Shown here one piece after another: positions 49,096-63,538 of a stretch of DNA of 64,000 nucleotides. The first letter of the stretch is position 1. Each line of letters starts with the position of its first letter. This DNA comes from Druceiella hillmani (Eukaryota; Arthropoda; Insecta; Lepidoptera; Hepialidae), in NCBI GenBank assembly GCA_039881145.1, contig JAYKKI010000009.1, forward strand, positions 6,048,501 through 6,112,500, given 5' to 3'. The notes beneath the pieces were generated by a model. The model saw only the letters and a list, made by a program, of their open reading frames with translations, made no database searches and was not told the origin of the DNA. A program made the translations under genes and the position numbers.

Positions 49096-49290
49096 AATCT
49101 TTGCTAATATCCCCCCTGAAGATGTTGTTATATTAAAAATCTTTGCTAATATCCCACCTGAAGATGTTGTAATACAACGAAACTTAGGTCTGGTAAAGAA
49201 ATTAAAGAAAGTAGAAATAATACTACATCACGTAGTTTCATTTAGTTGTGAATAATAAATTTCTCCAAAATTGACGCCAAATATATTCAA
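49096..49290 (+). mobile_element. Second copy of the hammerhead-bearing retroelement tail
   Basis: Closely similar to 34517-34672: CTTTGCTAATATCCCACCTG, AAAGAAAGTAGAAATAATAC, CATCACGTAGTTTCATTTAG, and the end ACGCCAAATATATTCAA. The first about 40 bp are duplicated in tandem (CTTTGCTAATATCCC at 49099 and 49141, period 42). It is a single-orientation copy, unlike the palindrome. Confidence 0.8.
49140..49199 (+). ncRNA. Hammerhead-like ribozyme relic, best core
   Basis: TCTTT, CCAC, CTGAAGA, stem II GTTGT/ACAAC, GAAAC, TTAGG mini stem III, GTC, TGG, AAAGA in order. Both core strands (CTGANGA and GAAA) are intact here. One G of the inner stem I strand (GTGG to TGG) and one stem III pair are lost, and the extra U before stem II is present as in the other copies. 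Confidence 0.45.
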
Positions 49291-51752
49291 TAAGCGTTTA
49301 AGTAAAAACGGTCATTAATTAAATTTTATATGTATATCATAATTGTCAATTACGCAACTTTTATTTATATTCCAATTGACTTAACCTTATTGAGTCCAAA
49401 TCGACTAAATTAAAAAATGCTAACCAAACCTAATATAATATAACCAACAAAACCTAACCCTACTTAATTCAAGATAATCTAATATCAAAAAGTTAAAAAA
49501 TGGCGCATTTGAAGCACAGCACCATCAGGATGGGGAATATTTCTACCCTATCCTCACCCTTCCTCTTCCATTGAATAAGTTTACCGTTTGAATACGTATA
49601 CTAATCAATACAAAACCATAAAAAACGAACGAATCTCGAACACGCAAACATTCGACTTTCTTATTTGTGTGAGAGGATCAAATTTTTAATGATTTTTTTA
49701 TTTTTAATGATTAATAGCTCAAAACTTTGACATTTTGTTATAAGATTCAATTTACATTACGGAAGCATACTAACAAAATATCGTCTTTTGTTCCATCAAA
49801 AATTGTATAACTATATGTGACCTGAATGTGGGAAGGAATTTATAAGCATCGGTATTTTTGGTGCCATACATATATATATAATTTAACTAAGAGTAATTAC
49901 TTGAAAGTTCCTGTGAAATTTTATACAAACAAAATTTCCTTAAGAAATCTTTCTAATATACAGGCTGTCGACAACTTTCCTTGGTAGATTTAGCATTGTT
50001 TGATCAATATTGATGATTGGTTTGTAAAAACTCTTAATTTTTAACTCGTTTCCGTTATACAATCATTTTATACAGTCTTTTTTTTATCGATTATTGTTTT
50101 ATTTTTTTTCTTTTGTTATCATCATCTCATTGTTATTAATAATTTTAAGGGATGATGGAATAAGAAAGTATTTTATTTTTTTTATATTTTCACGTTATTG
50201 ATTCATATCAGGTGGTTAATAGATGGTTAAAATCTCTTAAAACAATTAAAATTTACACTATTTGTTGATCGTTATTCATTAAAGATTATTGAGTAGCTGC
50301 TAATGACATTATTATTTCATTCGGAGGAATATTACTACATCGTTTGGAAAAAGTTCTAAGGAATCACTTGAATATCTTAAAAAACACAAACAATTTTAAG
50401 GGCTAAATACCGTTTATAGTTCCTACTTGGCGAAAAAATTAAGAACCTAATATTTTTAGTACCTTGGAACAGAAAAGACATTGTTTTCATTACTGTTGCA
50501 AATATTTCATATAAGGAAATTTCACTTGTTACCAATGGTTTGTTAAAATATACCGCTTGCATTTGACTAACAATCGACATTGGAGTATCGGACTACGTCA
50601 AGTAGATTCTAGGATTTGCAATTATAACTCAAGATTCCTAGTCGCAATGAACTTCTTTCTATATTTCGTGAGGATTTCTTTACCGAGTAAAATACTATTA
50701 GATGCACCATATCTTAGGAAAGATTCTCTGATGGAGAATTTTTTCAGACGTTACGTTAGTCCTACAATTTTTACTGTTTGATGTATGTTGTATCTCATCA
50801 CACAAAATAATTACTGCTTTATATAAACATAATTTCTCTGGCTTTAAGGTAAACTTTTTTTCGGTGCAAGGAAATTTTCAGCATTTAGAACAAAGCACGT
50901 AGAAGAAATACTTGTCCAAACATTTAAACGGAATATGGCTTTATACACAGAAAGGTTTTAACATTAAGGAATGTAGTATTTTTAACAGATGTGATACAAA
51001 CAAATGTTAACATTTATTTACCGCTTAAGACTGGAAAGTGTCATTGTATGTTCGATTGTTTCTCTCCTCTCTTACGCCTATGACAGAGGCAACGATTTTA
51101 CGAGACTACTTTTACAGAGATAATATTTGATTCTGGTGCTAGATGCCGTCCGTGGCGTAAAAAAAGTACAACAAAAACAGTTAGCTTATATATTACAATA
51201 TGCGTAAATAAACAAAAAACTACCGGTATATGATTGAAATGTATATCCGAATAAGGAACAAAATAGAGGAGTGCACTAAAAAGGCCCACAATGTAAAAGA
51301 GCAAACAATTTTGCATAACTTGCGTATATTGAAAAAAATACATTGATAATCTTATGTTTTTGTTCTACTTTTCATCTTTAATGAGGGTATATTCAAATTC
51401 TACATTTAATCAAAACACTTTATCACTTGGCCACAAAGAATGATATTTTTTTAGGACATTACAAAGCATTGAAAATATGTGCTGCACTAGCTGATAATTT
51501 ACTTAATTTCCATTTATATTATTTTAAATTGGCTGTATACGAAAGCAGCAATAATAGAAATAAATTAATTTAATTGTATTCAATGATAGAATTCAGATTT
51601 GTATATTGTTATAATGAAGCAAAATAACAATAAAGTGTTTGTTTTATAGTTATTTTTTATTACACTGTTTATTTTTGTAAAAAAAATGCAGAAAATAACT
51701 ATTGACTCTTATGAAATGACAATTCTTTTCTGCAGCACAACTAAATCAACTT
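49291..51752. other. Gene-free AT-rich stretch
   Basis: Short frames at 50557-50781 (+) and 51098-51343 (-) match nothing recognised. The second is very hydrophobic. No RNA gene or repeat of note was seen. Confidence 0.45.
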
Positions 51753-51822
51753 CATTAAATTGTAACACTTTTGGCATAGTTCTACACCATTAAATTGTAA
51801 CACTTTTGGCATAGTTTTTAGC
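51753..51822. repeat. Two-copy tandem duplication, period 35 bp
   Basis: CATTAAATTGTAACACTTTT starts at 51753 and again at 51788, each followed by GGCATAGTT. A partial third copy (TTTTGGCGTAGTTTTTAG) follows near 51830. Confidence 0.85.
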
Positions 51823-52012
51823 GTATAATTTTGGCGTAGTTTTTAGTGTTTCAGCGTATAGTGGAGAATGCCAATCATCATTACAATGCGAATATTGTAA
51901 TGTTAAAATTTAAATATATTAACTATTAGGATTGTGTGTTTTCATTATTTTATGTCTTGATACATTATTTTATGTCTGTCTACATTCAACAGAAATCACA
52001 GTATTTGAGAAT

Positions 52013-52690
52013 TTAAAACAGAAATACGAATATGTCCGTAATGGCTGAACCCCAGTCCGCATCCACAAAACATACAATGGAGGAGTCATCTTGGCAAAAA
52101 GAAATGTTAATTTTATTATTTAAGTATTTTAACACTCTCTTTGCGTGTTTCCAGTGAGACTCATTGTAAGAGTTATTAAACTGACTAAGGCAACTAACAC
52201 TGAATGCAATATCAGGTCTGGTGAGAACTATCAAGTACATCAACACGCCAGCAAGTTTTCGATATGGACACTCACTGCAAATATTCCGAGTTTTTTCTAA
52301 TTTTAAATTTGTCTCCTTAGCAGTTTCTGTAATTTTACAATATAACATATTAAAACTTCCAAATGAATGATTGGCATACGTTTCCTGGTCAATACTTATC
52401 ACATTATTAATTATTTAAACTATTAAACCTAGACACTTTCGTATTTGGCATGAGATTTTTGTTTTAAATTTACAGTCTACCTTTTCAATAGGATTGACAC
52501 AATCAGCAAAATCCCAGACAATCATCAACGAAAAATGCTATGCTAATCTTAAAATTATCTTTAAACTACGTAAAGAAACAATGCTCATACTCCTATTTTT
52601 TGTAGTCCAATTTAATTAAATAATCATCGACTCTACCAAGCAATGGAACTGGTACCAAGCTATGGAAGATTGGTCAAGATCGTATCTCAA
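52013..52690 (-). pseudogene. Ty1/copia pol relic (RT to RNase H)
   Basis: Reading downward from about 52680: QSSIAWYQ (family LKQSPRAWY); an FFVDDCLG box near 52523-52540 (family LYVDDMLI, both Asp kept); KCLGL and ISIDQETYANHSFGSFNM (family LGIxIxxxxxxISQxxYIxxILxRFNM); CPYRKLAGVLMYLIVLTRPD then IAFSVSCLSQF (family YRxLVGSLMYLxxxTRPDIAFAV); HWKHAKRVLKYL; and CFVDADWG (family GYxDADWA) at the start of RNase H. The part from 52402 to 52013 is one open frame of 129 codons; upstream has frameshifts and stops. The remainder of RNase H, integrase, protease, gag and LTRs were not found. Confidence 0.88.
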
Positions 52691-55437
52691 TTTTATTTAT
52701 TGTATTTCAATTTTAACACCTTATTATCTCCATTATTATACAAAAAAATTATAGGTTTCTTCATATATATAATATAATATAATTTAATAAATATTCTTAT
52801 ACCAACTAATTAAAGTCAAATATAATTCACGTGTAATAACGACCACAAATAAATAGTAATATTTATAAATATAATTATTTATTGGTTGTTAGTCGATGAT
52901 ATAACTATTTTGTACTGCCCAAAATTTTAGATGCACAAGCAATTCCTGTAGCCTTACATTTTATTTATGACTATAATCGTTTTTTGCTTTATAATATGTT
53001 TTCAGGCTACGAAATATTTCAAGCTGTCTAAAAAGACATGGCGGTAACTCAATGCATGTCACCGGAAGGTAATTTTATGTTAATAATTTATTGAGACAAA
53101 CGTTCATTATTTTGGTTTCGGTTCAGTTTAACAGGGGTTAATTAATATATTTTTAACAAATTTACCAAAAAAATAAATATTAATTTAGTAGAAACTGTAC
53201 GAAATAAGCAGACTCTTCAAGAAGACGCAATAAAATAAATTTTACGAACAATTATCTCTATCTGTTATGATGTCTGCAATATAGCATTGCATATTAATAA
53301 ATCTATAGAACAGGAACGGAAGTGAAACGAATGAATTTAAATTTAAAAACGTACGGAAGAAAAATTATACAAAATTATCAGTCAACTTACAATTGCTATA
53401 AAAAATCACAAACGGGTTACTGTAAAATGATACAATTTGTTAGTCTTACATATAGTATTTAAACAATGCTATGTAATATAATCATCAATTGTTTATGTCG
53501 AAATTGATATATGTAATCTATGAATCAATCAAAATTTTTATTGACATGCTTAGAAAATCATGCCGGTCATCGACTCATCGGCCTAACCCACTCTCTAAAA
53601 CGTGGCTCATGGGTAATTTTCCTTCAGAATTTACCTCATTTTGTGTTGTAGTTATTTATTACTTTATTATGGAGAACCAGGTTATTTAGCTCTTCTAGAA
53701 AAAATGCTTATAAATATATTAGAAAGTCTTCAAGGCCCATGCATGTTTAATGTCAGAAAATACATTCCTTTATTTAGATTGCAGCCAGATTCTGGAGTGA
53801 TTTATGAACGGCGCAGTCATCATACAATGACTTTTTTGTTCTTCTTGTCTTTTTGATTCTTTCGCTTTTTATAATATTTTAAACAATTCTCGGAGACTTT
53901 CTTCTCTCGGTGCTAAATTTAACGTACTTACCTACTGGCCAGTCTGGGGATTACATCGGTAAATAGGCTCAAGCTTCTTATTCATAAATATTACACATCC
54001 TATTAAGAATATATCTTTCCTATTTATCTTTCCAAGCAATGGATGATAAGGTAGTCTCTCGTGCCTTTGCCTGCACTGAGCTACTTTTGAAACTATTGGG
54101 AAATTTAATTGGGTCTCAGTCCTATGACATGAAAACAGGTCAATATATGTCGTTTGTGATATCCGCTACATGTGTATTTGCGTTACTCATTTAACGTAAT
54201 GTCTTTATAAAAATAAACATGCTGATAACGTTTTGATGTGTTCTTAAAAAATCATGGTTTAGTTATAATTAATACCCTTTGTTACAAAGATAACTATTGT
54301 CTGTCGTGCATTGGAAACATTTTTATAAATAGTGTTTAGCTTCTAAAATTACTCTCGAAAAATCAACTAATACATATTTCTTCTTCATAAAATTAATGTA
54401 TATTTACAATGGTATACTTTGCATTGAAGAGCTAGGAATTAATCTTCCTTAAACCCTCCCAAATTTCATCTCAGATCGGCCGCATTCCATTTAAAAGACA
54501 AAAGATAATTTGAGAAAGAAAAAACTTAAAAAGTTATAATGTAAATTCGATTTATTTTTATATTTACTGCAAAATGAAAGAAAGGAATCCTAATTACCGT
54601 ATAGATTTTCGGTGATGAACGTAAATATATCCTCCTTTCATTTTAAATTTATATTTTCGAACTTTCTTTAAATATAATCAAAACGTTTGGTTGCAACATA
54701 TAAACTAAGCAAAGTACAACTTGAAGCCGACTTCCAAAATATACATAACATTTAAAATCGTCCATAGCATTAAATCAGTATAAATCTTTAGAAAGATACC
54801 TAGCCACGCGGCAGAGGAGGTGGTTATTCGATCCAGCTGGCGCGCCATAAATTTTCCCACCTGCAGCAAGATTTACGAGTCGAGCCCCTGTCTTACCGAC
54901 ATCACGTATTCCCATCTAATATTTCACTAATCTTAGCGTTCTGATTATATTTCAAATTTTGTAAATGGATATATCAGAACGAATATGCAATTTATTGCAA
55001 GTACACTTAGATGAGACATGTCAACCAGCTTCGAGGATATTTCGTTTCCGGAACAATAACCTATTTCATTTGTATAGACATATATTACAACTGTTATTGT
55101 AATAAGCTGAATGTATGTTATTGTTGTAACATTACGTTGTTTGATTTAAACTAAATACCCCGTGATTTTTATGTTTATCCGCCTGATTAAAAATCTTAAA
55201 AAGAAAGTATTAAATACAACCATTCAAATACGTGTTGGAATATGCAAACAAAACCCAACTTAGGTAAACTTATATGAAACATATTTGAAACTATTTTACA
55301 TGAATCCACTTAGATAGTAACATTTTTGAGATTTTTTGTTATGTCTGTTCAAAAATTACAAGGGAGACATATCACAAACCCTTTGAATTTTAATATTTGG
55401 CAAACGCGACTTCAAATAAATGGGTTATTTGTGTCTA

Positions 55438-55542
<105 letters not shown>

Positions 55543-56579
55543 TTATGATAAGATTTTGATTTCCTTCCAAGAAATTATTCATTTCGATGATGAATATTAC
55601 CATGATTTAAAAATGATATCATGTAAATTACTGTCTTGAGACTTTCTTTAGAATGAAATTTTGTAATATTAATTTTAGTTACATATTTACATAAATTGAC
55701 GCTAATTTCACCAATGCTACGAATAATGGTTATTTCCAGATTATATAATATTTATGGATTGTATTGATAAACCAATATTTAACTTTGTTCCAGTGGAAAG
55801 GTTCCTATATCCTAAGGTCACATAATTTTATGGCGCATTAATATAACTAAAATTAGAAATTAAACGACCCTGAGTTTTCAAGATCCAATTTTTTAAAAAT
55901 TTTAATTACCATGATTTTAAAATTTGCAGAAATTCATCTAGCATACGTCAACTCCATTTACTTTATTCGTTAGTGCTTATTCTCCGTACTTTTTAAAAAT
56001 ATATTATCTAAAAATTAATAAAAATGTATATTTGTTCGCAAGATCGCAATGCAAATAAATTTGGATAGCACAAATGGAGCTTGTGAGGGCTTCATTGCAA
56101 TCGAGTGAGCTATGTTTGCCCAAACCCTATAAACCAAACCCAATGTTTTTCTTTATAATATAAACATAATTTAATTTTGTAAATAGATCATGGCAATATC
56201 TTCAAACTAATTTAAAATTAACCAAATTTTAATACAGCCTCTTCAAATGATAACATAATCAATCTAATAAATATTTATGTGTATCCTCTTCAGCCTATAT
56301 CCCTCCACCGCGGTATAGAGCCACCTCCATCGTGATCATGTCGTCGAAGAAAAATGAGCGACGTTTTTTCCACGATATTTTCATTCGACAGTTAAAAAGC
56401 TGATTTTATTCATGACACGTTCATAGTTTCTTTAATTCGAAACCAAACTTTACATGAATGGTTGATATCATTCGCCTTTATCGTAGGTTAATTCAGTTGT
56501 ATGGTTACAATTTTAGATGTGGCTGTTCCCTTCCACATGTTTTTAATAAATAGTGAAGTTTAAATATTTTACGGAATTG

Positions 56580-56805
56580 CTGTTTTTAAAACGTCTATTC
56601 TTTTATTGACCTCTAAAAAGATGCAGTCAAATGTCTTTGCTTTTATCTTAAGCTCTTCACACATATTAATGTCCGAGTTTTTAGTATATCGGGTTTGTCT
56701 TTTAGTCACTGCAGATTTCGTTTCCTGCCTCGGACACACTGCTTTGCCACAGCTAAGATATCCTTTCTCAATAATTTTCTGTCGGTAAAATCGTGACTAG
56801 ATTTT
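56580..56805 (-). other. Unassigned minus-strand open frame
   Basis: About 75 codons without a stop on the minus strand, rich in Lys, Cys and charged residues (GYLSCGKAVCPRQETKSAV, DINMCEELKIKAKTFDCIFL). The composition is more protein-like than most frames here. It has no good start codon at its upstream end and I recognise no family; it could be an exon relic or chance. Confidence 0.2.
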
Positions 56806-56850
56806 ATTTAATATATTCCCTGCCTTCGAACATAAACTGTATAATACATA

Positions 56851-56994
<144 letters not shown>

Positions 56995-59900
56995 GATGCT
57001 TCCTATAGATTACACAACTACGTTACTAAGTTAACACTCTTTTAATAAATCAAGCACAGTGATTTTCCTCTCAATTTGTTGAAATAACATATTCCGAATC
57101 GTTCGTCTTTTTCTTTTTCGCTTAGAATCTTGATTGCGTGAATCTCTAGCCCCACAGAAACATAATTTAGTTCTTAATAATGACAAAACGAATAAATATT
57201 AATTCAGCGTAATTAATTTTAATTTGGCGCATTATGTAGGTATAATGTGATATCTCTTCATTCACCCAATAATCTAAATGGGCAGTCCCAAAATCGATTA
57301 AGTTTTTTTCAAGTTCCTGATACCACAAACGACATGTTGCGCTTCGGCCGTAATTGGCTGTCAGTTTCAAGACAATTTTATTTTAATTTTATTTTTTGGG
57401 TTAAATTGAGTAAACTTCTTTTAACCCAGTTTTTTTCATATTTTGACTTAAATTTCGATGGTGTAGAGAAGGTGCTTTTGTTTTTTTGGAAACATTCCGC
57501 AATATCTTCAGAAATATTTTACATGATTTTCCAAAACAAAAATTGTTTAGGAACGTTAATGATCCTTGAACAATTTTTCAATTCCTCATATCATGTCTGA
57601 TATGAAAAAAAACATTTCCTTTATAAATAGGTACATTAATTTTTCAAGTTTCAACTTCAGACGGTTTCTGATACAAACGACTATGAACTATAGACGAACG
57701 TACAGATACGCAAGTGATCTTATAAGTGTCATATTCTTTTAACTTCTTTGATTTTTTTAACAGACCTCTAAGGATGAAAAAATAATATAATAACAAGGTA
57801 GTTCATCGAAATTTTATCGAAAATATGAGTATGTATAAACTTATTTAATTTTAGTGTTATTTACTATGACGTAGTCATGGCTTTTATGCGCGCTTTTCGT
57901 TGTATAACATTTCTTTGTTTCTAATATAAAGTATAAGGAAAAAATTATTTCTTCGTTCATCAGAGGACAGCCGTAAAGATATTAAGAAAATTGTAAACAT
58001 ATGAGAACCATGGCTAATTTAATTATGTCAGCTTTTCCTAACTTATTGGTAATAAAGAAAGAAAATTAACATATAAGAGTGAGTTGTTGCTTAAACATTT
58101 AAAAATGTAAATTATGGAAACAACTTTTTCCCACATATAGCAAGATAAAGGCATTTTCCATTGTTTTATATCTTTTTTCAATATGAGGTGTAATATGGAA
58201 AATAAAAACATTTCTTTTTATTTCATTACACCATATAACATATAATTTTGAGCCTTGACAATACCGTACGGGCCAATTATGGCCAAAATAATGACGTCCA
58301 AAGGCCAAATCGACAAGCCTGCTATTGGGGCTTGGGAAAATTACCCATGCTATTTTGAGTGGTTAAAGATTTTTCATTATTTTTCGTATTTTTTCAAATT
58401 TTTTTTAGTAATTTTTAAAATTTTTTCTAACTTTGTTTTTATTTCATTACGTGTCCTGTTCGAAATTTCTTTGTGTGCTTTTTTCTCTGTGAGTCAAAAT
58501 GAATGTTTCTATAAATAAAAGGCAAAATTGTTTATGAGTAAAATTTTATCACTCTTTTAATATAGATAAATTATTAGATTACGTACTCAGATTCTTGTTG
58601 ATAAAACCAGAACTCAATATATCATTGAAAATCAGAATGGATTTAAGAATTTCGTCTTTTCTGTTTAAACTCAAATATATGGTTATATTTTTCAGTCTCA
58701 AAACGTAATTGGAATGTTTCTAATAAATATAAAAAAAATTCAGAAATCTTTCTAATTAAATAATTTGAACATTGACGTAAGTCCTCTTATAATTTGACTA
58801 GCCGTTTATCTGTTAATGGCAAAACATTATTATATACGGAAGTTTTTATTATGCCGAACATACTTTGAAATCAAACATATCAGCATTTATGAAATGATAT
58901 TGAATATATTTGAAAATCTTTCCAAACAAATTTTGCCTATTTTTTATTTGGGTTGTTTTTGAGTTAAATTATAACTGGTATATTGTATATATAACACATA
59001 ACATTTATTTTTACATAAGTTGACGTATAAAAAAAACATTTGTAGATAGTTATCAGAATTTTAAAATTTTATTCGCTTTATAGCTATTTTCATTCGCTGT
59101 TTTTAACAGTGTAGGACGTTAAGAACAACGAACCAACATCAACATCTAATACGTCTAATCAACATCAACATCTCCCGCACCCAGGTCGAAGCAAGACCAA
59201 CGTGACTTTTCGTGCTTACGAATTGGAGCAAACAACGTAATTCTGTTTAATGCCGTTGTCTGTAAAACCAATACGTTTAGAAGTAATCGACCGAAATATG
59301 GTGCAGACAGTTTTTTCCTTAAGAAAACAAAGACAAATGACGTAAAAGGACCAATTTATTGAATATTGTTAATTTTAATTAAATTCCGTGCTTAATTTTT
59401 TGTAATTTTGACATTTTAGAAATTACCATAAACTATTTATGTAAAGTTATTTCAAACAGGTGTTAAAATAAATAATGTAAATTGATTTCACTATCACCAT
59501 ATTATTTTTACATATTAAATTTTTATTTATTTTTATTTTATACTGTTTTAGCAATATTCGTAATAATTTTTTGGTGAATTGTCTGTTACGTAGTTTTTCT
59601 TTCCGTTTTAAAATAACTAGCTCAGATACTGTAAGTTGACCTAAAGTGAACTAAGTTAATAAATTTATTAGATATATTATTTTCTCAATACCCGGAGATT
59701 GATTAACTTTAAAATTTAGTCATTTTTAAAGTCTTTTTAGCTTGCACAAAGAAAGCGCATAGGATGAGGTGATAGTCGAGTAATGGAATTTAGAAACGTG
59801 TACTACGAATTCAGTAATAAAATTACATTTTTCTCAAAATAAAATATAGCCTAGGTATGCTTATATTCAATTAGCTTCATAAATGTGAAACAAATTGTGT

Positions 59901-61355
59901 ACTACTTATAAAAGTAAAGAAACATTGAAATCTAAATGACAAATGATTCTACCGATATTTATCACGCCGTTTCTTAATGCAAAAAATACACAGAATTATA
60001 TTGGCGAGAGCGACACGATTAAGAGTCCCGACATACTGTTAGTGGTCGAGTGTCTTCGTACATTTTCTGTGTTATCGCCTCATTCTCGTTACGTATGCGT
60101 ACTTATCAATTACTAACGTAACGCAAAATACACGTGCTTCGTGCTCTTCGATCATGATTTTGATATTTTATAATTATTATCACAGAACTCGTTCATGGTT
60201 TTATTTCCCATGATTTAGTTATTTTATTTCTTGTTCTGAGATAGCACTATATTTTTAATATATATTTATTTTACACTAATAACGTATCGCGTAAAAAGTT
60301 TCAATTCTGTCACGCGTCCTCAGGTACACACCTGTTTAAATACGATCTATTCATGACTCAATTATTTATTAAACGTCTGTAAATTAATGTTCATTACACA
60401 TTTATTATTTATTCACATAAGTGTTTCTTATATTACTACATATACAGCTCTCATAGTTTCCTATCAAAATACTTTTGTTTTCCATTAGTCTATTAACATT
60501 ATTTTCTTTGACCATATCAATGTTGAGTTATCGGCATTAATAGTATATATCAATATCGTAATTTTACTGCTGTTTACAAAATTGATTGGTAAGTTCTTCT
60601 TAAAAAAGCAGGTAAATTTAATTGCAAAATAAAATTTCTTTCTGTGAATTTCTGAAAGATTATAAATATTGGCAGAGCAATACAAACAGTTACAAAAAAT
60701 AAGTAGCGAGTACATAAATTAACCTGTTAACCTTCTTTTGAGAATATTTAAATTTGAAACCCGATAAATTGCGCAATATACATTTCACTGGATTAATAAA
60801 TTACAAACTACTTTCAATAATTAACCATTGGCATTTTGTTTTCTATGTAAATTACGGATGTCGTCATAGTTAATTATTATTTTGCAAAGTCAATATCGCT
60901 TTTATTGTGTCGTTTCAAATGTTTTTCTTTAAAATTTTTTCTCTTACACTAATTTTGCGTGATTTCTTGGTAAGATAATTGTTTTCTTTTTTAAGGATAC
61001 TTCATACACTTCTTTTCATACCTCAAACTTCTATGTGTTTAAGATATTATTTATGAACACATAACACAAAATATTATGGATGGTTTTGGGATATAATTTA
61101 TTAAACATTTCTACATTTACTTATTGGTTTGTCATGCATTGCCACGTAAACTTAATATCGTATACATACAATAAACCCCATGCAATCACAAAGCATCTAT
61201 AGTGGGTAAAACCTTAAAAAGTAATAAAAATAATGATAGAATTTTCTGTAACCTCCAATACTGGGCAAATTAAACTGATAAATTAATAATTTATGAATCA
61301 ATGTTGTTGATTTGTAAATAAAGTGGAATTGTGAAAAACTTCATATGTTTTTTAG

Positions 61356-61498
61356 ATACTAGTTTTGGTGGCAACAATTGGTTTCTTCCAAGTCAAAGAG
61401 GAAGATTACAAATTGATTCTTGCCAAGTGCGGTGTATTAGATAAGATTGTGTTCGAAAGAATTGCAAACGACTTAAGATCTTCCTGAGAGTGACGTTT
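61356..61498 (+). pseudogene. Decayed copy of CRAL-TRIO exon 1
   Basis: After TTTTTTAG the sequence reads ILVLVATIGFFQVKEEDYKL then ILAKCGVLDKIV and FERI, colinear with MQLLVKTDEFLQIKEQDYEF, LLVKCGLTDKMV and IERI of the intact gene. Similarity starts at the equivalent acceptor and ends at the equivalent GT donor. A 9-bp deletion follows DKIV. An 11-bp deletion later shifts the frame into a TGA, and the first codon is ATA where the gene has ATG. It is 143 bp against 163. No later CRAL-TRIO exons were recognised in the 2.5 kb to the window end, so either a paralogue continues outside or only this piece was duplicated. Confidence 0.8.
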
Positions 61499-63535
61499 GT
61501 AAATTGACTGAATCTATTTCTGAGCAGAATATAAAAAACAAAGAAAATAATAGCTTTGAGTAGGTAAGTCTTACACATTCACAGGTTATATTTAAAGCAT
61601 TTTCATACACAAGTTTTATTTAAAGCAAAACGATTATTTCCACTTCATTTAATTGTAATTATTTGATAATAAATATTTAAATGACTAATTTTTCAATAAT
61701 TTACTGTACTGTTATCTGCCTATTAGCCTTATTACAGTTACGTGTGGGTGCGTATGAAGCAGATACGTAAACTGTTACTTATCTTTTAGGTCTAGTAAAG
61801 GCATGAGCTTACTTTTTTGTTTATATTATTATATATTACGTACTAATTCACAGAGTGTAATATAGCACATACAATACATACTCTTGGTAATATTTTATGT
61901 TAACAGAAGTGACATATCTTTTAAGGTTGTAAATTAACTGATAAATTTCAAATTAGACAAAATAATAAGGACTATAGTTGCATTTCATTCGAAAAAGTTC
62001 TTCTCCAATTTTAAATTTTGCTCAATTTTTTTCAACCTCAAACGATTTCATTAAGATTAAATTTAAATGAAAGAAATCTAAAATATCTGCATTTTATTGT
62101 AATTTTTTTTTTATGAAATGAAACATTTTTGGGAACCTAAACTTACAAATTTTGATTAAAGATATATATTTTCTTTTCAATACACTTTTTCTGGGGATAT
62201 AAATAAAAAAGTCATAAATTAGACAGTAGAGATTGCATCATGTTTAACTTATATGAAGTTGATGTGATAATTTATAATACCCTTATATTATAATTTTTTA
62301 ATAATATAAGAACCTCCTTTATCTTTCCAAATGTTTAGAAAGATAATAAAGAAATAATCAAGTATCTGGAGAATAAAATAACCGTTTAGTTTAGGTAAAA
62401 GGAACTGTAATACCCTTATTTTATACTTTTTAAATATGTTTCACAATAGTGTATTTATTAGACAGATATTTTATCTTTATTATCACTTAATATAGTGAAT
62501 TCTTTACATTTAATTGATTGTTTTATTTTGGAGACCGATTAATAAATAAATATATACTTTCCAAATCTCTCTATACGATTGTTCAAGATCTGCATATAGT
62601 CCCTTTGACGTACACTGATTCAGTAATATAGTTAGATGTTTGTTTCCTTTTTTGTTTAATATGTAACTTTTAATTACCCACAGATGAACAAATAATTAGC
62701 GTTATGAATAAAAGTTAACAAAATTTAAATAAAAATTAATGAAATTAAAATAAATTAATATATTATTGAGGAATATCACGGGTCAGTATATCCTAAGATA
62801 ATATGATATATGAAGAAAATATTTCAAAAAATTAAGTTATTTTGGAAAATTTTCACCATTAATATTATTTAGTGATTACTGAGATATTATGGATTATTTC
62901 CATTCATCCTCGGTCGTAGTTTATCCGTCCATCACTTCCGTCGCGGCGCGTAATCGAAATTAGTTTAACAGATGAAACTAGCATTGAATAGGAGAAAGTT
63001 TTCAATTATTTATACTTAAAATTAAGTTAGTAATTATTAAACTATTTTATGGATAATAAAGAATTTCAAAAATATAGAATTTAAAATATAAAATTTTATA
63101 AAAATTTTAGCCAAACATTTACAAAAGATATGATATTAAAAATTATGAGTAAGAGTAAAATAATAGAAATGGTGTGGAAATGCATACATGTGTGTTTTCC
63201 TCCAGTAATAATATAAAATATCCCATAGGAAATGTTAGAGGGAAACCAAAATAGCCTGAATTTTAATTTGAACTCCAAAAATTAATACAGTCGAAGAGCC
63301 AATAGCTAAAGAGACAAAATTTCAATAATGTGCGTTTTGAGCACAAAAAAGCTCCTATAGCATATTCCACTATATTTCTTAAATATCTATACTGTATCTC
63401 TACACCAAACACTTTTTTATAACTTTATCTTTCAATTGAAGTATCCCAAGAAATGTTTGAAATTCAATCATAAACAAGATTTCAATCAATCATAAAAGTT
63501 TCCATAAATTATAGAATCTAACTTCCTGAGAGAAA
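61499..63535. other. Gene-free AT-rich stretch
   Basis: Nothing recognised. In particular, no counterpart of CRAL-TRIO exons 2-5 was found. Confidence 0.45.
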
Positions 63536-63538
63536 AAG

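Noticed and set aside
49400..49480. AACCTAA/CCTAACC words resembling interstitial insect telomere repeats
   Set aside because: Only a few scattered copies, no tandem run.
54790..54920. GC-richer patch with TTCGATCC and GAGTCGAGCCCC words suggesting a tRNA or tRNA-derived SINE
   Set aside because: No pair of A and B boxes at proper spacing and no cloverleaf could be built.
57247..57600. 117-codon + strand frame
   Set aside because: Phe/Leu/Asn-rich text typical of T-rich DNA, no domain motif and no splice context.
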